From NCBI GenBank assembly GCA_903852755.1, contig CAINRS010000055.1, forward strand, positions 1 to 41,950: a stretch of DNA of 41,950 nt, given 5' to 3'. Made by a program: the position numbers and the translations under genes. The notes under the pieces were generated by a model. The model was given only the letters and a program-made list of their open reading frames with translations. It did no database searches and was not told the origin of the DNA. Below, one piece after another: positions 14,699-23,980 of the stretch. Source of the DNA: an uncultured Actinomycetes bacterium. GTDB taxonomy: Bacteria; Actinomycetota; Acidimicrobiia; Acidimicrobiales; Microtrichaceae. How positions within the stretch are numbered: the first letter of the stretch is position 1; each line of letters opens with the position of its first letter.

Positions 14699-15805
14699 AT
14701 GCTCCGTCTGCAGCGACCGCTCCCCGAGGAGTACACCACCGCGAGCCCCGACGAGCTCGCCCGGCGGATCGGTGAGGCGAAGGCCGTGCTCGGCGACCGG
14801 CTCTTCATCCTGGGCCACCACTACCAGCGCGACGAGGTCATGCGGTGGGCCGACGCACGGGGTGACTCGTTCCGGCTCTCGGTCCTCGCCAAGGAGCACC
14901 CCGAGGCCGAGTTCATCGTGTTCTGCGGGGTCCACTTCATGGCCGAGTCCGCCGACATCCTGACGGGGGACCACCAGCAGGTCGTGCTGCCCGACCTGAA
15001 CGCCGGGTGCTCCATGGCCGACATGGCCGACATCGACGCGGTCGAGGAGGCCTGGGAGTCCATCGCCCGGCTCACCGACATCGAGCGGGTCGTCCCGATC
15101 ACGTACATGAACTCGGCGGCGAACCTCAAGGCGTTCGTGGGGCGCAACGGTGGCGCCGTGTGCACGTCGACCAACGCCCGGGCGGTGCTCGAGTGGGCGC
15201 TCCGGGACCCGGCCGGTCCCCGTGGGGAGCAGGTCCTGTTCTTCCCCGACCAGCACCTCGGGCGCAACACCGGACACCAGATGGGCTACTCCGAGTCCGA
15301 CATGCGCGTCTGGAACCCGCACCTCGAGCAGGGCGGACTGTCCGATGCCGACGTTGCCGGAGCGACGTTCGTCCTGTGGCGGGGCCACTGCTCGGTGCAC
15401 CAGCGCTTCCGCCCCGAGCACATCCACGACTTCCGGGAACGGCACCCCGACGGCGTGGTGATCGTCCACCCCGAGTGCGCCCACGACGTCTGCGAGCTCG
15501 CCGACCACGTCGGGTCGACCGACTTCATCATCCGGACGGTCGAGGCGCTGCCACCGGGGTCCGTGGCCGGTGTCGGCACCGAGATCCACCTGGTGCAGCG
15601 ACTCGACGCCGAGAGCGACGTGACCGTCGAGTCCCTGGATCCGCTCATCTGTCCGTGCTCGACGATGTTCCGCATCGACGCCGCCCACCTGTGCTGGACG
15701 CTCGAGGAACTCGTCGAGGGCCGGGTGCCCAACCGCATCACGGTCGACGAGGACACGGCGCACTGGGCGCGTGTCGCACTGGAGCGGATGCTGTCGATCA
15801 CCTGA
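14699..15805 (+). CDS. nadA: Quinolinate synthase
   Basis: A 368-residue [4Fe-4S] enzyme that condenses iminoaspartate with dihydroxyacetone phosphate to quinolinate in de novo NAD synthesis. The N-terminal Gly-His-His-Tyr-Gln motif (39-43) and the conserved cysteines in Asn-Ala-Gly-Cys-Ser (Cys104), His-Pro-Glu-Cys-Ala and Cys-Pro-Cys-Ser-Thr-Met are present. The length is that of the longer NadA type found in Gram-positive bacteria. A CAGGAGGA ribosome binding site precedes the ATG. nadB and nadC, often nearby, are not in the window; the gene stands alone between divergent uvrC and convergent uvrA. Confidence 0.96.
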   Translation: MLRLQRPLPEEYTTASPDELARRIGEAKAVLGDRLFILGHHYQRDEVMRWADARGDSFRLSVLAKEHPEAEFIVFCGVHFMAESADILTGDHQQVVLPDLNAGCSMADMADIDAVEEAWESIARLTDIERVVPITYMNSAANLKAFVGRNGGAVCTSTNARAVLEWALRDPAGPRGEQVLFFPDQHLGRNTGHQMGYSESDMRVWNPHLEQGGLSDADVAGATFVLWRGHCSVHQRFRPEHIHDFRERHPDGVVIVHPECAHDVCELADHVGSTDFIIRTVEALPPGSVAGVGTEIHLVQRLDAESDVTVESLDPLICPCSTMFRIDAAHLCWTLEELVEGRVPNRITVDEDTAHWARVALERMLSIT

Positions 15806-15855
15806 GGGCAGCTCGCCGCAGGGACGCCGTCACCGGTCGCCCGGCGGGTCAACGC

Positions 15856-18729
15856 TCAGCGATCGATGCCGAGCATCGGAGCCAGGAACGCGCCGGTGGC
15901 GCTCTCCGGCACCTTGGCGACGAGTTCCGGCGTGCCCTCGGCGATGACCTGACCTCCGCCCGCACCGCCGTCGGGCCCCAGGTCGATGACCCAGTCGGCC
16001 GTCTTGATGACGTCCAGGTTGTGCTCGATGACCAGCACCGTGTTCCCCTGGTCGACGAGGCGGCTCAGGACGGTCAGGAGCTTGCGGATGTCCTCGAAGT
16101 GGAGGCCCGTGGTGGGCTCGTCCAGGAGGTAGATGGTGTGCCCCGTGGAGCGCTTGGCCAGCTCGGAGGCCAGCTTCACGCGCTGTGCCTCGCCACCCGA
16201 GAGCGTGGTGGCCGGCTGACCCAGCCGCACGTAGCCCAGTCCGACGTCGACCAGCGTCTGCATGTGACGGGCGATCGTCGGCTGGTTGGCGAAGAACTCG
16301 AGCGCGTCCTCGCACGGCAGGTTGAGCACCTCGGAGATGTTCAGGCCCTTGAACGTGACCTCGAGCGTGTCCCGGTTGTACCGCGCCCCCTTGCAGACCT
16401 CGCACGGCACGTAGACGTCGGGCAGGAAGTGCATCTCGATCTTGATGGTCCCGTCACCGGCGCAGGCCTCGCACCGACCGCCCTTCACGTTGAAGCTGAA
16501 CCGCCCCGGCAGGTAGCCCCGGGTCTTGGACTCGGTCGTCTGGGCGAAGAGCTTGCGGATGTGGTCGAAGACGCCGGTGTAGGTGGCCGGATTCGAGCGT
16601 GGCGTCCGGCCGATCGGTGACTGGTCGATGTCGATCACCTTGTCGAGGGCGTCGAGTCCGTCGATCCGCTTGTGCAGACCCGGGGGCACCTTGGACCCGT
16701 AGACGTGCTGCATCAACGAGCGGAGCAGGATGTCGTTGACGAGCGTCGACTTGCCCGATCCCGACACCCCGGTGACCGCCACGAAGCAGCCGAGTGGGAT
16801 GTCGACGTCGATCGACTGCAGGTTGTGCTCCCGGGCGCCCTTGATCGAGAGCCAGTCCCCCGCGGGCTCCCGCCGGAGCTCCGGCACCGGGATCGAACGA
16901 CGACCCGAGAGGTACTGCCCGGTGATCGACTCCTTGTTGCGCAGCAGCGACGCGACGGTGCCGCTGTGGACCACCCGACCTCCGTGCTCGCCGGCGCCCG
17001 GACCGATGTCGACCACGTGGTCGGCGGCGGCGATGGTGTCCTCGTCGTGCTCGACGACGAGGACCGTGTTGCCCAGGTTGCGCAGGCGCTCCAGCGTCTC
17101 GATCAGCCGGTGGTTGTCCCGCTGGTGGAGGCCGATCGACGGTTCGTCCAGGACGTACAGGACCCCGACCAACCCGGAGCCGATCTGCGAGGCCAGTCGG
17201 ATCCGCTGCGCCTCGCCGCCTGACAGTGTCGCCGCGGAACGCTCGAGCGACAGGTAGTGCAGGCCGACGTCGCAGAGGAACTTCAGCCGTGAGTTGATCT
17301 CCTTCAGGATGCGCTCGGCGATCAGCTGCTGACGCTCGTCGAGGTGCAGGTCGGCCAGGCGCGCCGCCGACTCGCCGATCGGGAGTGAGCAGAGCTGGTG
17401 GATGTTCAGGTCGTCGACGGTCACCGCCAGTGCGTAGGGGTTCAACCGGGCGCCGTCACAGGTCGCGCACGGCACGAGGCGCATGTACCCCTCGACCGCC
17501 TCCCGCGCTCCGTCGGACTCGGCCTCGGTGTGGCGCCGTCGGAGGTACGGCACGACGCCCTCGTACTGCGCGCTGTAGTTCCGGACCCGGCCGTAGCGGT
17601 TGCGGAACCGGACGTCGACCCGCTGGTTGACCCCCACACCGTGCAGGAGCAGCTTGCGGTGCTTGGCCGGGAGCCGCTCCCACGGCAGGTCGGGGTCGAT
17701 GTCGTAGGTCTCGCACACCGAGGCGAGGAGCCGGTGGAAGTACTTGGCGTGCCCTGATGCCCACGGGGCGATCGCGCCCTCTGTGATGGAGGCCTCGGGA
17801 TCGGGGACCACCAGTTCCGGGTCGACCTCGAAGGTCGTCCCCAGCCCGTCGCAGGTCGAGCACGCCCCGTACGGACTGTTGAACGAGAAGTTCCGAGGGG
17901 CCAGCTCCTCGAAGCTCTTGCCGTCCGATGGCCGGGCGAGGCGTTCGGAGAAGGTGAGCAGTTCGGCCTCGTCGTCCTCACCGTCCCGTGGGACGATCTC
18001 GATCTGGGCGATCCCGTCGGCCAGGGAGAGTGCCGTCTCCATCGAGTCGGTGAGCCGACGCTCGATGCCCTCCCGCAGCACGAGCCGGTCGACCACCACC
18101 TCGATCGTGTGCTGCTCGTACCGGGCGAGGTCGACCTCGACGGGCAGTTCGAGCAGCTCGCCGTCGATGCGGACCCGACCGAACCCGCGGGCACCGAGGT
18201 CGGTGAGCAGCTGCTCGTAGGTGCCCTTGCGGCCGCGCACGACCGGGGCGAGCACCTGGAACCTCGTGCCCTCGGGCAGACGCAGGATGCGGTCGACGAT
18301 CTGCTGCGGGGTCTGGCGGACGAGCCGCTCCCCCGTCTCCGGATCGTGCGGGACGCCGACCCGGGCGAACAGGAGCCGCAGGTAGTCGTAGACCTCGGTG
18401 ACCGTGCCGACGGTGGAGCGAGGGTTGCGGGAGGCCGACTTCTGGTCGATCGAGATGGCAGGGCTCAGGCCCTCGATCACGTCGACGTCGGGCTTGTCCA
18501 TCTGCCCGAGGAACTGCCGGGCGTAGGCCGAGAGCGACTCGACGTAGCGACGCTGGCCCTCGGCGTAGATGGTGTCGAACGCGAGCGAGGACTTGCCGGA
18601 CCCCGACAGTCCGGTGAAGACGATCAGCCGGTCACGGGGCAGGTCGAGCGAGACGTCGCACAGGTTGTGCTCCCTGGCGCCCCGGATGACGATCCGGTCG
18701 CCTGGTCGCGCGGAGGACGAACGGGCCAC
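15856..18729 (-). CDS. uvrA: Excinuclease ABC subunit A
   Basis: A 957-residue ABC-type ATPase that recognises DNA damage and loads UvrB. Two nucleotide-binding modules are seen: Walker A Gly-Leu-Ser-Gly-Ser-Gly-Lys-Ser near residue 40 and Gly-Val-Ser-Gly-Ser-Gly-Lys-Ser near 650, each with an ABC signature Leu-Ser-Gly-Gly-Glu-Ala-Gln-Arg. Zinc modules show as Cys-Ser-Thr-Cys with Cys-Ala-Thr-Cys in the first half and Cys-Glu-Ala-Cys with Cys-Glu-Val-Cys in the second. The GTG start lies 6 nt after a TAGCAT box, and a LexA box overlaps the promoter region. Confidence 0.97.
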   Translation of the reverse strand: MARSSSARPGDRIVIRGAREHNLCDVSLDLPRDRLIVFTGLSGSGKSSLAFDTIYAEGQRRYVESLSAYARQFLGQMDKPDVDVIEGLSPAISIDQKSASRNPRSTVGTVTEVYDYLRLLFARVGVPHDPETGERLVRQTPQQIVDRILRLPEGTRFQVLAPVVRGRKGTYEQLLTDLGARGFGRVRIDGELLELPVEVDLARYEQHTIEVVVDRLVLREGIERRLTDSMETALSLADGIAQIEIVPRDGEDDEAELLTFSERLARPSDGKSFEELAPRNFSFNSPYGACSTCDGLGTTFEVDPELVVPDPEASITEGAIAPWASGHAKYFHRLLASVCETYDIDPDLPWERLPAKHRKLLLHGVGVNQRVDVRFRNRYGRVRNYSAQYEGVVPYLRRRHTEAESDGAREAVEGYMRLVPCATCDGARLNPYALAVTVDDLNIHQLCSLPIGESAARLADLHLDERQQLIAERILKEINSRLKFLCDVGLHYLSLERSAATLSGGEAQRIRLASQIGSGLVGVLYVLDEPSIGLHQRDNHRLIETLERLRNLGNTVLVVEHDEDTIAAADHVVDIGPGAGEHGGRVVHSGTVASLLRNKESITGQYLSGRRSIPVPELRREPAGDWLSIKGAREHNLQSIDVDIPLGCFVAVTGVSGSGKSTLVNDILLRSLMQHVYGSKVPPGLHKRIDGLDALDKVIDIDQSPIGRTPRSNPATYTGVFDHIRKLFAQTTESKTRGYLPGRFSFNVKGGRCEACAGDGTIKIEMHFLPDVYVPCEVCKGARYNRDTLEVTFKGLNISEVLNLPCEDALEFFANQPTIARHMQTLVDVGLGYVRLGQPATTLSGGEAQRVKLASELAKRSTGHTIYLLDEPTTGLHFEDIRKLLTVLSRLVDQGNTVLVIEHNLDVIKTADWVIDLGPDGGAGGGQVIAEGTPELVAKVPESATGAFLAPMLGIDR

Positions 18730-18735
18730 CGCCGG

Positions 18736-18741
18736 ATGCTA
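18736..18741 (-). promoter_or_regulatory. -10 element of uvrA (leaderless)
   Basis: TAGCAT on the minus strand followed by 6 nt and the GTG of uvrA. The LexA box (18747-18760) lies 5 bp upstream, so a bound repressor would cover the -10/-35 spacer. Confidence 0.5.
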
Positions 18742-18746
18742 CCGCC

Positions 18747-18760
18747 CGAACAGGTGTTCC
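18747..18760. promoter_or_regulatory. LexA (SOS) box upstream of uvrA
   Basis: CGAACAGGTGTTCC fits the Gram-positive/actinobacterial LexA consensus CGAACRNRYGTTYC at every position. It lies 18 bp before the uvrA start, directly upstream of the -10 element, the usual place for SOS repression. Confidence 0.8.
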
Positions 18761-18812
18761 ACGGGCCGTGCTCGCGGCCGGAACGCTCCGGGGCGGCCGG
18801 AGAGGTGACTGC

Positions 18813-18818
18813 CATACT
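18813..18818 (+). promoter_or_regulatory. Possible -10 element of aroC (leaderless)
   Basis: CATACT is followed by 6 nt and the GTG of aroC. No ribosome binding site is found near this start, which agrees with a leaderless mRNA. Confidence 0.4.
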
Positions 18819-18824
18819 GGCCCC

Positions 18825-19904
18825 GTGTCCTCGAGCAGCGGCGTCCTGTTCCGCGTCACCACGTTCGGTGAGTCGCACGGCGGCGGCGTCGGTGTGGTCG
18901 TGGACGGCTGCCCGCCGCGGCTCCCCCTCACCGAGGCCGACGTCCAGCCCGACCTGGACCGTCGTCGCCCCGGACAGAGCCGGCTGGTCACCCAGCGCGA
19001 CGAGGCGGACCAGGTGGAGATCCTCTCGGGGACCGTGGACGGGCTGACGCTCGGTAGCCCCATCGCCATGCTCGTCCGCAACGCCGACGCCCGATCGGGC
19101 GCCTACGACCACCTGGCCGACGTGTACCGCCCGTCGCACGCCGACTTCACCACCGATGCCAAGTACGGGATCCGGGCCGTCGCCGGTGGTGGGCGGGCCT
19201 CGGCCCGCGAGACGATCGGACGTGTCGCCGCCGGTGCGGTCGCCCGCAGGCTGCTCGCCGACCGGTTCGGGGTCGAGGTCCTCGCGTGGGTCGACGGCGT
19301 CCACGGGATCGCCGCTGCGGTCGACCCTGCGACCGTGACGCTCGAGCAGGTCGAGGCCGACCCGACCCGCTGCCCCGACCCGCAGGCCGCAGTGGCGATC
19401 ACGGCGGCGATCGAACAGGCCCGACGGGACGGCGACTCACTCGGAGGGACCGTGCGCTGTGTCGCCAGGGGCGTGCCCGCCGGATGGGGGGAGCCCGTGT
19501 TCGACAAGCTCGAGGCGGACCTGGCCAAGGCCGTCATGTCGCTCCCCGCCACCAAGGGGTTCGAGATCGGGTCCGGATTCGCATCGACCGCCATGACCGG
19601 TACCGAGCACAACGATCCCTTCGTGACCGACGACGACGGTCGGACCCGCACGACGACCAACCACTCCGGCGGCATCCAGGGCGGAATCAGCAACGGCGAG
19701 GACGTCGTCATCCGGGTCGCCTTCAAGCCGACCGCGACGATCGCCTCGGCGCAGCAGACCGTCTCGACCTCGGGCGAGTCCGTGGTGCTCGAGGCGAAGG
19801 GACGACACGACCCGTGCGTGCTCCCCCGGGCGGTCCCGATGGTCGAGGCCGCCGTCCTCCTGGTGCTCGCCGACCACGCCCTCCGCCAGACCGCCATCTC
19901 CTGA
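18825..19904 (+). CDS. aroC: Chorismate synthase
   Basis: A 359-residue enzyme that makes chorismate from EPSP using reduced FMN, the last step of the shikimate pathway. Family motifs in order: Phe-Gly-Glu-Ser-His-Gly, Arg-Pro-Ser-His-Ala-Asp, Lys-Tyr-Gly-Ile-Arg with Gly-Gly-Gly-Arg-Ala-Ser-Ala-Arg-Glu, Glu-His-Asn-Asp, [10 protein letters not shown], Phe-Lys-Pro-Thr-Ala-Thr, and Gly-Arg-His-Asp-Pro-Cys. The GTG start lies just before Ser-Ser-Ser-Ser-Gly; upstream in-frame codons do not look like the family. Other shikimate genes are not next to it. Confidence 0.96.
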   Translation: MSSSSGVLFRVTTFGESHGGGVGVVVDGCPPRLPLTEADVQPDLDRRRPGQSRLVTQRDEADQVEILSGTVDGLTLGSPIAMLVRNADARSGAYDHLADVYRPSHADFTTDAKYGIRAVAGGGRASARETIGRVAAGAVARRLLADRFGVEVLAWVDGVHGIAAAVDPATVTLEQVEADPTRCPDPQAAVAITAAIEQARRDGDSLGGTVRCVARGVPAGWGEPVFDKLEADLAKAVMSLPATKGFEIGSGFASTAMTGTEHNDPFVTDDDGRTRTTTNHSGGIQGGISNGEDVVIRVAFKPTATIASAQQTVSTSGESVVLEAKGRHDPCVLPRAVPMVEAAVLLVLADHALRQTAIS

Positions 19905-19979
19905 CCCCCCGCACACCCCACCCCAGCGCGTCTCCACCGCGCCTCCACCCCACCCCCACCCGCCCCCCCACCGCGCCCC
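19905..19979. other. Extremely C-rich (minus strand G-rich) tract after aroC
   Basis: Nearly every base is C or occasional A/G on the plus strand, with several runs of four or more C. On the minus strand there are many G-runs of four or more, enough to form a G-quadruplex. It lies between the aroC stop and the first flanking hairpin. No gene. Confidence 0.6.
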
Positions 19980-20026
19980 GAACTTGTCCGTCTGGTTTGT
20001 GTGATCGGGACCAGACGTACAAGTTC
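19980..20026. repeat. Hairpin repeat, copy 1 (16-15-16)
   Basis: 16-nt arms (19980-19995 and 20011-20026, one mismatch) surround a 15-nt loop. The left arm reads GAACTTGTCCGTCTGG. Copy 2 at 21102-21148 has the same arm and loop sizes, the same outer GAACTTGT, and a matching GGTT(T/C)GTGTG at the arm-loop junction when read on the other strand. It lies between convergent aroC and the DUF559 gene, so it can also act as a terminator. Confidence 0.8.
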
Positions 20027-20030
20027 GACG

Positions 20031-20054
20031 GGAACGGGAGCCGGAACGGGAGCC
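20031..20054. repeat. 12-bp tandem repeat
   Basis: GGAACGGGAGCC occurs twice in a row (20031-20042 and 20043-20054), followed by degenerate pieces. It lies just outside the stop codon of the DUF559 gene, next to hairpin copy 1. Confidence 0.5.
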
Positions 20055-20077
20055 GCAACCGAAGCGGGAACGTCCGG

Positions 20078-21016
20078 TCAGCCGAACAGTCCGGCTCGGG
20101 CGCGGTAGGCGCGCTCGATGTCGGCGATGACCGCTCCACCGGCATCGGCGACCTCCTCGTCGAGCACCCGCAGCGTCTGCCACCCCTCGGCCGCCGCGGC
20201 GCGATCCCGTGACCGGTCCCGAGCCATCGAGGACTCCCGGGCGTGCCACGGCCGACCGTCCACCTCCAGGATGAGTTGCACCTCGGGCCACGCCCTGTCG
20301 ACGAATCCTGCCCACCGCTGCCAGCCGGGAACCGGGAACTCGGCGACTGGAGCCGGGAGGGAGGACTGGCGCAGCAGGTCGTCGACCCGTCGCTCGAGCC
20401 GACTCCGCGGCACGAATCCAGCAGGAAGTCGTGCGTCGAGCACCCTCTGGAGATTGCGGATCCGGCGACGACCGCGACGGTTCACCTGCCGGAGGCACCG
20501 ACCGATCTGACCCAGCGTCAGGCGACGATCGGTCATCGTGAGCCGGTCCACGATCCAGACGAGTCGGCCGAGCGAGACGACCGAGGTGACGTCGACCACG
20601 GCACGGACGAGCGTGGTGGAGTCGAGGCCGTCGATCACGAGTCGGTGCTCGTCGACCAGGTCGCAGTACCGGTGGACCCGGTAGCCGCTCTGCGCAGCTC
20701 GCGCGCCCGGTGGGAGTGTCACCACCGGGGCGAACGGCACCAGGTCGGAGAGCCCGTGCAACCAGAGTGCCGACTCGTGGCTCGCTGAGGCCCGCTGGCC
20801 CGACTGGAACAGCGCAGCGCGCACCGCCCCGCGCCAGGAGGGTCGGACCACGGTGAAGCGGTAGACCTGCGGGTGGACCCGTTGGAGGATTCCCGACGTG
20901 ACGGCGCGATGTCGACGACCCCGGTCGACACCGACGGCGTCGGCCTGGGCCGCGCTGAACACACCGTCCTGGTGCTCTGCGACTTCAGCGAGGGCATGGA
21001 GGCTCGGGGCGTCCAC
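20078..21016 (-). CDS. AbiEi-like / DUF559 domain protein
   Basis: A 312-residue protein. The N-terminal region (about 5-50) looks like the winged-helix part of AbiEi-type antitoxins (Asp-Gly-Val-Phe-Ser-Ala-Ala-Gln-Ala and later Arg-Val-His-Pro-Gln-Val-Tyr). The C-terminal part (about 205-300) resembles DUF559, a Vsr-like nuclease fold: Asp240, then Glu251 and Asp253 in Leu-Ile-Leu-Glu-Val-Asp-Gly, and an Arg-Asp-Arg with a downstream Gly-Trp-Gln-Thr-Leu-Arg strand. Such fused proteins are common in actinobacteria but uncharacterised, and activity has not been shown. The GTG at 21016 is the likely start; a GTG at 21043 is an alternative. Matching hairpins flank the gene on both sides. Confidence 0.7.
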   Translation of the reverse strand: MDAPSLHALAEVAEHQDGVFSAAQADAVGVDRGRRHRAVTSGILQRVHPQVYRFTVVRPSWRGAVRAALFQSGQRASASHESALWLHGLSDLVPFAPVVTLPPGARAAQSGYRVHRYCDLVDEHRLVIDGLDSTTLVRAVVDVTSVVSLGRLVWIVDRLTMTDRRLTLGQIGRCLRQVNRRGRRRIRNLQRVLDARLPAGFVPRSRLERRVDDLLRQSSLPAPVAEFPVPGWQRWAGFVDRAWPEVQLILEVDGRPWHARESSMARDRSRDRAAAAEGWQTLRVLDEEVADAGGAVIADIERAYRARAGLFG

Positions 21017-21101
21017 CGAGCCACCCAACGGGACCGACGACACAACGGGTCGACCGGCCCGTCCCCACCTCTGAGCCCACCCCCGAGCCCACCCGGGAGC
21101 C

Positions 21102-21148
21102 GAACTTGTACCGCTGGGTCGGTGCACACGAACCAGCGGTACAAGTTC
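21102..21148. repeat. Hairpin repeat, copy 2 (16-15-16)
   Basis: Perfect 16-bp arms (21102-21117 and 21133-21148; left arm GAACTTGTACCGCTGG) surround a 15-nt loop. It is the counterpart of copy 1, with the loop in the opposite orientation. It lies between the end of uvrB and the start of the DUF559 gene and may also terminate uvrB. A run of 10 G follows directly. Confidence 0.85.
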
Positions 21149-21193
21149 GGGGGGGGGGGAGGCGAGAGACGAGAGACTCGGGAAGGGGTGCGC

Positions 21194-23260
21194 TCAGGCG
21201 CCGCCGGCCTGACGGAGCTCACGCTCGAGTTCCTTCACCTCGTCGCGCAGTCGCGCCGCCTCCTCGAACCGGAGGTCAGCAGCGGCCTGGTGCATCTCGT
21301 CGGTGAGCACCCCGATGAGCGCCCCCAGGTCACCCGGCGGCAGATCCCGGTACTGCTCGGCCCGTGCGGCCTCACCGACTCCCCGCTGCCGCCCACCGGG
21401 CCCGGGGGACTGGCCGTCGGCGCCCCGCAGGTCGGCGAGGATGTCGGTCACCGCCTTGCGGACGGTGGTCGGGTCGATCCCGTGCTCGGCGTTGTAGGCC
21501 TCCTGCAGGGCGCGCCGCCGCTCGGTCTCGGAGATCGCCCGGCGCATGGAGTCCGTGACCTGGTCGGCGTACATCACGACCTCTCCGTCGACGTTCCTGG
21601 CCGCCCGGCCGATGGTCTGGATGAGGGATGTCTCGGAGCGCAGGAACCCCTCCTTGTCGGCGTCGAGGATGGCGACGAGCGACACCTCGGGCAGGTCGAG
21701 GCCCTCCCGGAGCAGGTTGATGCCGACGAGCACGTCGAACTCACCGAGCCGGAGGTCCCGCAGCAGCTCGATCCGCTGGAGGGTGTCGACCTCGGAGTGC
21801 AGGTAGCGGACCCGTACGCCCTGCTCGAGCAGGTAGTCCGTCAGGTCCTCGGCCATCTTCTTGGTCAGCGTGGTGACCAGCACCCGGTCCCCGGCGTCGA
21901 CCCGGCCACCGATCCGCTCGAGCAGGTCGTCGATCTGCCCCTTGGTGGGCTGGACCCGCACGAGCGGGTCGAGCAGGCCGGTCGGCCGCACGATCTGTTC
22001 GACGACCTGGGTGGAGTGCTCGAGCTCCCACGCTCCGGGCGTGGCCGACAGGAAGATCGTCTGCCCGGTGCGCCCCACCCACTCCTCGAACCGCAGCGGC
22101 CGGTTGTCGGCCGCCGAGGGCAGGCGGAACCCGTGCTCGATGAGCGTCGCCTTGCGGGAGCGGTCCCCCTCGTACTGCCCGTGCAGCTGCGGGATGGCCA
22201 CGTGCGACTCGTCGATGATCGTCAGGTAGTCACGTGGGAAGTAGTCGAGCAGCGTGTTCGGTGGCTCCCCCGATCCACGACCCTCGATCGGGGCCGAGTA
22301 GTTCTCGATCCCGTTGCAGATGCCGATCTCACGGAGCATCTCGAGGTCGTGCTCGGTGCGCATCCGCAGGCGCTGGGCCTCGAGGAGCTTGCCGTGCTGC
22401 TCGAACCACGCCAGCCGGTCCTCGAGTTCCGTCTCGATGCGACCGATTGCCGCCCGCAGCCGGTCACGGGACACGACGTAGTGGGTCTTGGCGAAGATCT
22501 GCGTCTCCTCGAGACGCTGCAGCTTCTCGCCGGTCAGCGGGTCGACGACCGAGATGGCCTCGAGATCGTCTCCGAAGAACTCGATCCGCAGCGCCGACTC
22601 CTCGTAGGCGGGCTGGACCTCGAGGACGTCCCCCCGAACCCGGAAGGTCCCCCGGCTCAGCACGACGTCGTTGCGGTCGTACTGCAGCCCGACCAGGTCC
22701 TGGAGCACCTGCCGCTGGTCGACCGTCTCCCCCACCCGGAGCGACAGGAAACTCGTGGCGTACTCCTCGGGCGAGCCGAGGCCGTAGATGCACGACACCG
22801 AGGCGACCACGATCACGTCACGGCGGGTCAGCAGGGCCGAGGTCGCGGCGTGTCGGAGCCGCTCGATCTCGTCGTTCACCGACGAGTCCTTCTCGATGTA
22901 GGTGTCGCTCGACGGGACGTAGGCCTCAGGCTGGTAGTAGTCGTAGTACGACACGAAGTACTCGACACGGTTGTGGGGGAAGAACTCCCGGAATTCGTTG
23001 GCGAGCTGGGCGGCGAGCGACTTGTTGGGGGCCAGCACGAGCGTGGGCCGCTGCGCCTGCTCGATCGTCCAGGCGATCGTCGCCGACTTCCCCGAGCCGG
23101 TGATCCCGAGCAGGGTCTGGAACCGCTGGCCGGTGTTGAGCCCCTCGCTCAGGGACGCGATCGCCCCGGGCTGGTCGCCGGCCGGCTCGAAGGGTGAGAC
23201 GACCTCGAATGGGCGGACCATGACCGGTTCGGCGCGGAGGGGGGCACCCGAGTCGCTCAC
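21194..23260 (-). CDS. uvrB: Excinuclease ABC subunit B
   Basis: A 688-residue damage-verifying helicase-like subunit of nucleotide excision repair. Walker A Gly-Ile-Thr-Gly-Ser-Gly-Lys-Ser, the beta-hairpin region with [10 protein letters not shown], the Asp-Glu-Ser-His box (helicase motif II), Arg-Glu-Gly-Leu-Asp-Leu-Pro-Glu, the motif VI stretch Gln-Thr-Ile-Gly-Arg-Ala-Ala-Arg-Asn, and a C-terminal UVR domain that contacts UvrC are visible. The GTG at 23260 overlaps the coaE stop (GTGA), as in other pairs of this genome; an ATG at 23221 (675 residues) is an alternative. No LexA box was seen upstream of coaE-uvrB. Confidence 0.95.
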   Translation of the reverse strand: MSDSGAPLRAEPVMVRPFEVVSPFEPAGDQPGAIASLSEGLNTGQRFQTLLGITGSGKSATIAWTIEQAQRPTLVLAPNKSLAAQLANEFREFFPHNRVEYFVSYYDYYQPEAYVPSSDTYIEKDSSVNDEIERLRHAATSALLTRRDVIVVASVSCIYGLGSPEEYATSFLSLRVGETVDQRQVLQDLVGLQYDRNDVVLSRGTFRVRGDVLEVQPAYEESALRIEFFGDDLEAISVVDPLTGEKLQRLEETQIFAKTHYVVSRDRLRAAIGRIETELEDRLAWFEQHGKLLEAQRLRMRTEHDLEMLREIGICNGIENYSAPIEGRGSGEPPNTLLDYFPRDYLTIIDESHVAIPQLHGQYEGDRSRKATLIEHGFRLPSAADNRPLRFEEWVGRTGQTIFLSATPGAWELEHSTQVVEQIVRPTGLLDPLVRVQPTKGQIDDLLERIGGRVDAGDRVLVTTLTKKMAEDLTDYLLEQGVRVRYLHSEVDTLQRIELLRDLRLGEFDVLVGINLLREGLDLPEVSLVAILDADKEGFLRSETSLIQTIGRAARNVDGEVVMYADQVTDSMRRAISETERRRALQEAYNAEHGIDPTTVRKAVTDILADLRGADGQSPGPGGRQRGVGEAARAEQYRDLPPGDLGALIGVLTDEMHQAAADLRFEEAARLRDEVKELERELRQAGGA

Positions 23261-23850
23261 TCCATCGACTCGATCCACGCCCACGCCCGGTCGACCTCGG
23301 CCTCGAGGTCCTCGAGGGACCCGCTGTTGTCGACCACGAAGTCGGCGAGGCGGAGACGTTCGGCGCGGTCGACCTGGTTGGCGATCCGGGCCCGGGCGTC
23401 ATGCTCGGCGAACCCCCGGTGGGCCACGAGCCGCTCCACGGCGACCTCGGGGTCCAGGTCCACCACGATGGTCCCCTCGAGACCCGGCCAACCGTTCCGG
23501 TCGAGGAGGGGGATGTCGAGCACCACGACACGGTCGGTCCCGGCGGCCTCGCTCACGCGCCGCTCGATCTCGGCGTGGACCCTCGGGTGGACGATCGAGC
23601 CGAGATCACTGAGCGCCTGGGGATCGTTGAAGACGATCGCCGCCACCGCAGGCCGGTCCAGGGTGCCGTCGGCCGCGACGATCCCGGCGCCGAACCGCTC
23701 GACCATCTCGGCGAAGACCTCGGTGCCCGGCCGCTGGAGCTCGTGGACGATGGCGTCGGCGTCGACCACGAGCGCACCCCGCCGGGCGAGGGCTGCGGAG
23801 ACGCTCGACTTCCCCGAACCGATCCCTCCGGTGAGGCCGATCAACCGCAC
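23257..23850 (-). CDS. coaE: Dephospho-CoA kinase
   Basis: This 197-residue P-loop kinase makes the last step of coenzyme A synthesis. The N-terminal [11 protein letters not shown] P-loop, Val-Asp-Ala-Asp (substrate site), His-Pro-Arg-Val and Asp-Ile-Pro-Leu-Leu motifs are intact. The GTG start lies 6 nt after TAGGGT. The coupling to uvrB is positional and common in actinobacteria. Confidence 0.96.
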   Translation of the reverse strand: MRLIGLTGGIGSGKSSVSAALARRGALVVDADAIVHELQRPGTEVFAEMVERFGAGIVAADGTLDRPAVAAIVFNDPQALSDLGSIVHPRVHAEIERRVSEAAGTDRVVVLDIPLLDRNGWPGLEGTIVVDLDPEVAVERLVAHRGFAEHDARARIANQVDRAERLRLADFVVDNSGSLEDLEAEVDRAWAWIESME

Positions 23851-23856
23851 AGATGC

Positions 23857-23862
23857 ACCCTA
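23857..23862 (-). promoter_or_regulatory. -10 element of coaE-uvrB (leaderless)
   Basis: TAGGGT on the minus strand, then 6 nt, then the GTG of coaE. Confidence 0.45.
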
Positions 23863-23980
23863 GACCCCCCACGGAAAGGTCAAGCCACCCGGTCGGACGC
23901 GCCGATGGTGCCCGGAGGAGCCGGTGGCGGCGGGACGAGGCACACGCAGGGGACGGTCGGACAGTCATGGACCAGCTGGG

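Noticed and set aside
15806-15855. Terminator between convergent nadA and uvrA
   Set aside because: Only a 5-bp CGCCG/CGGCG pairing with a 12-nt loop is seen, too weak to report.
20873-23197. Plus-strand reading frame of 774 codons opposite uvrB
   Set aside because: Low-complexity Arg/Gly/Asp/Val-rich translation without family features, antisense to the clear uvrB gene.
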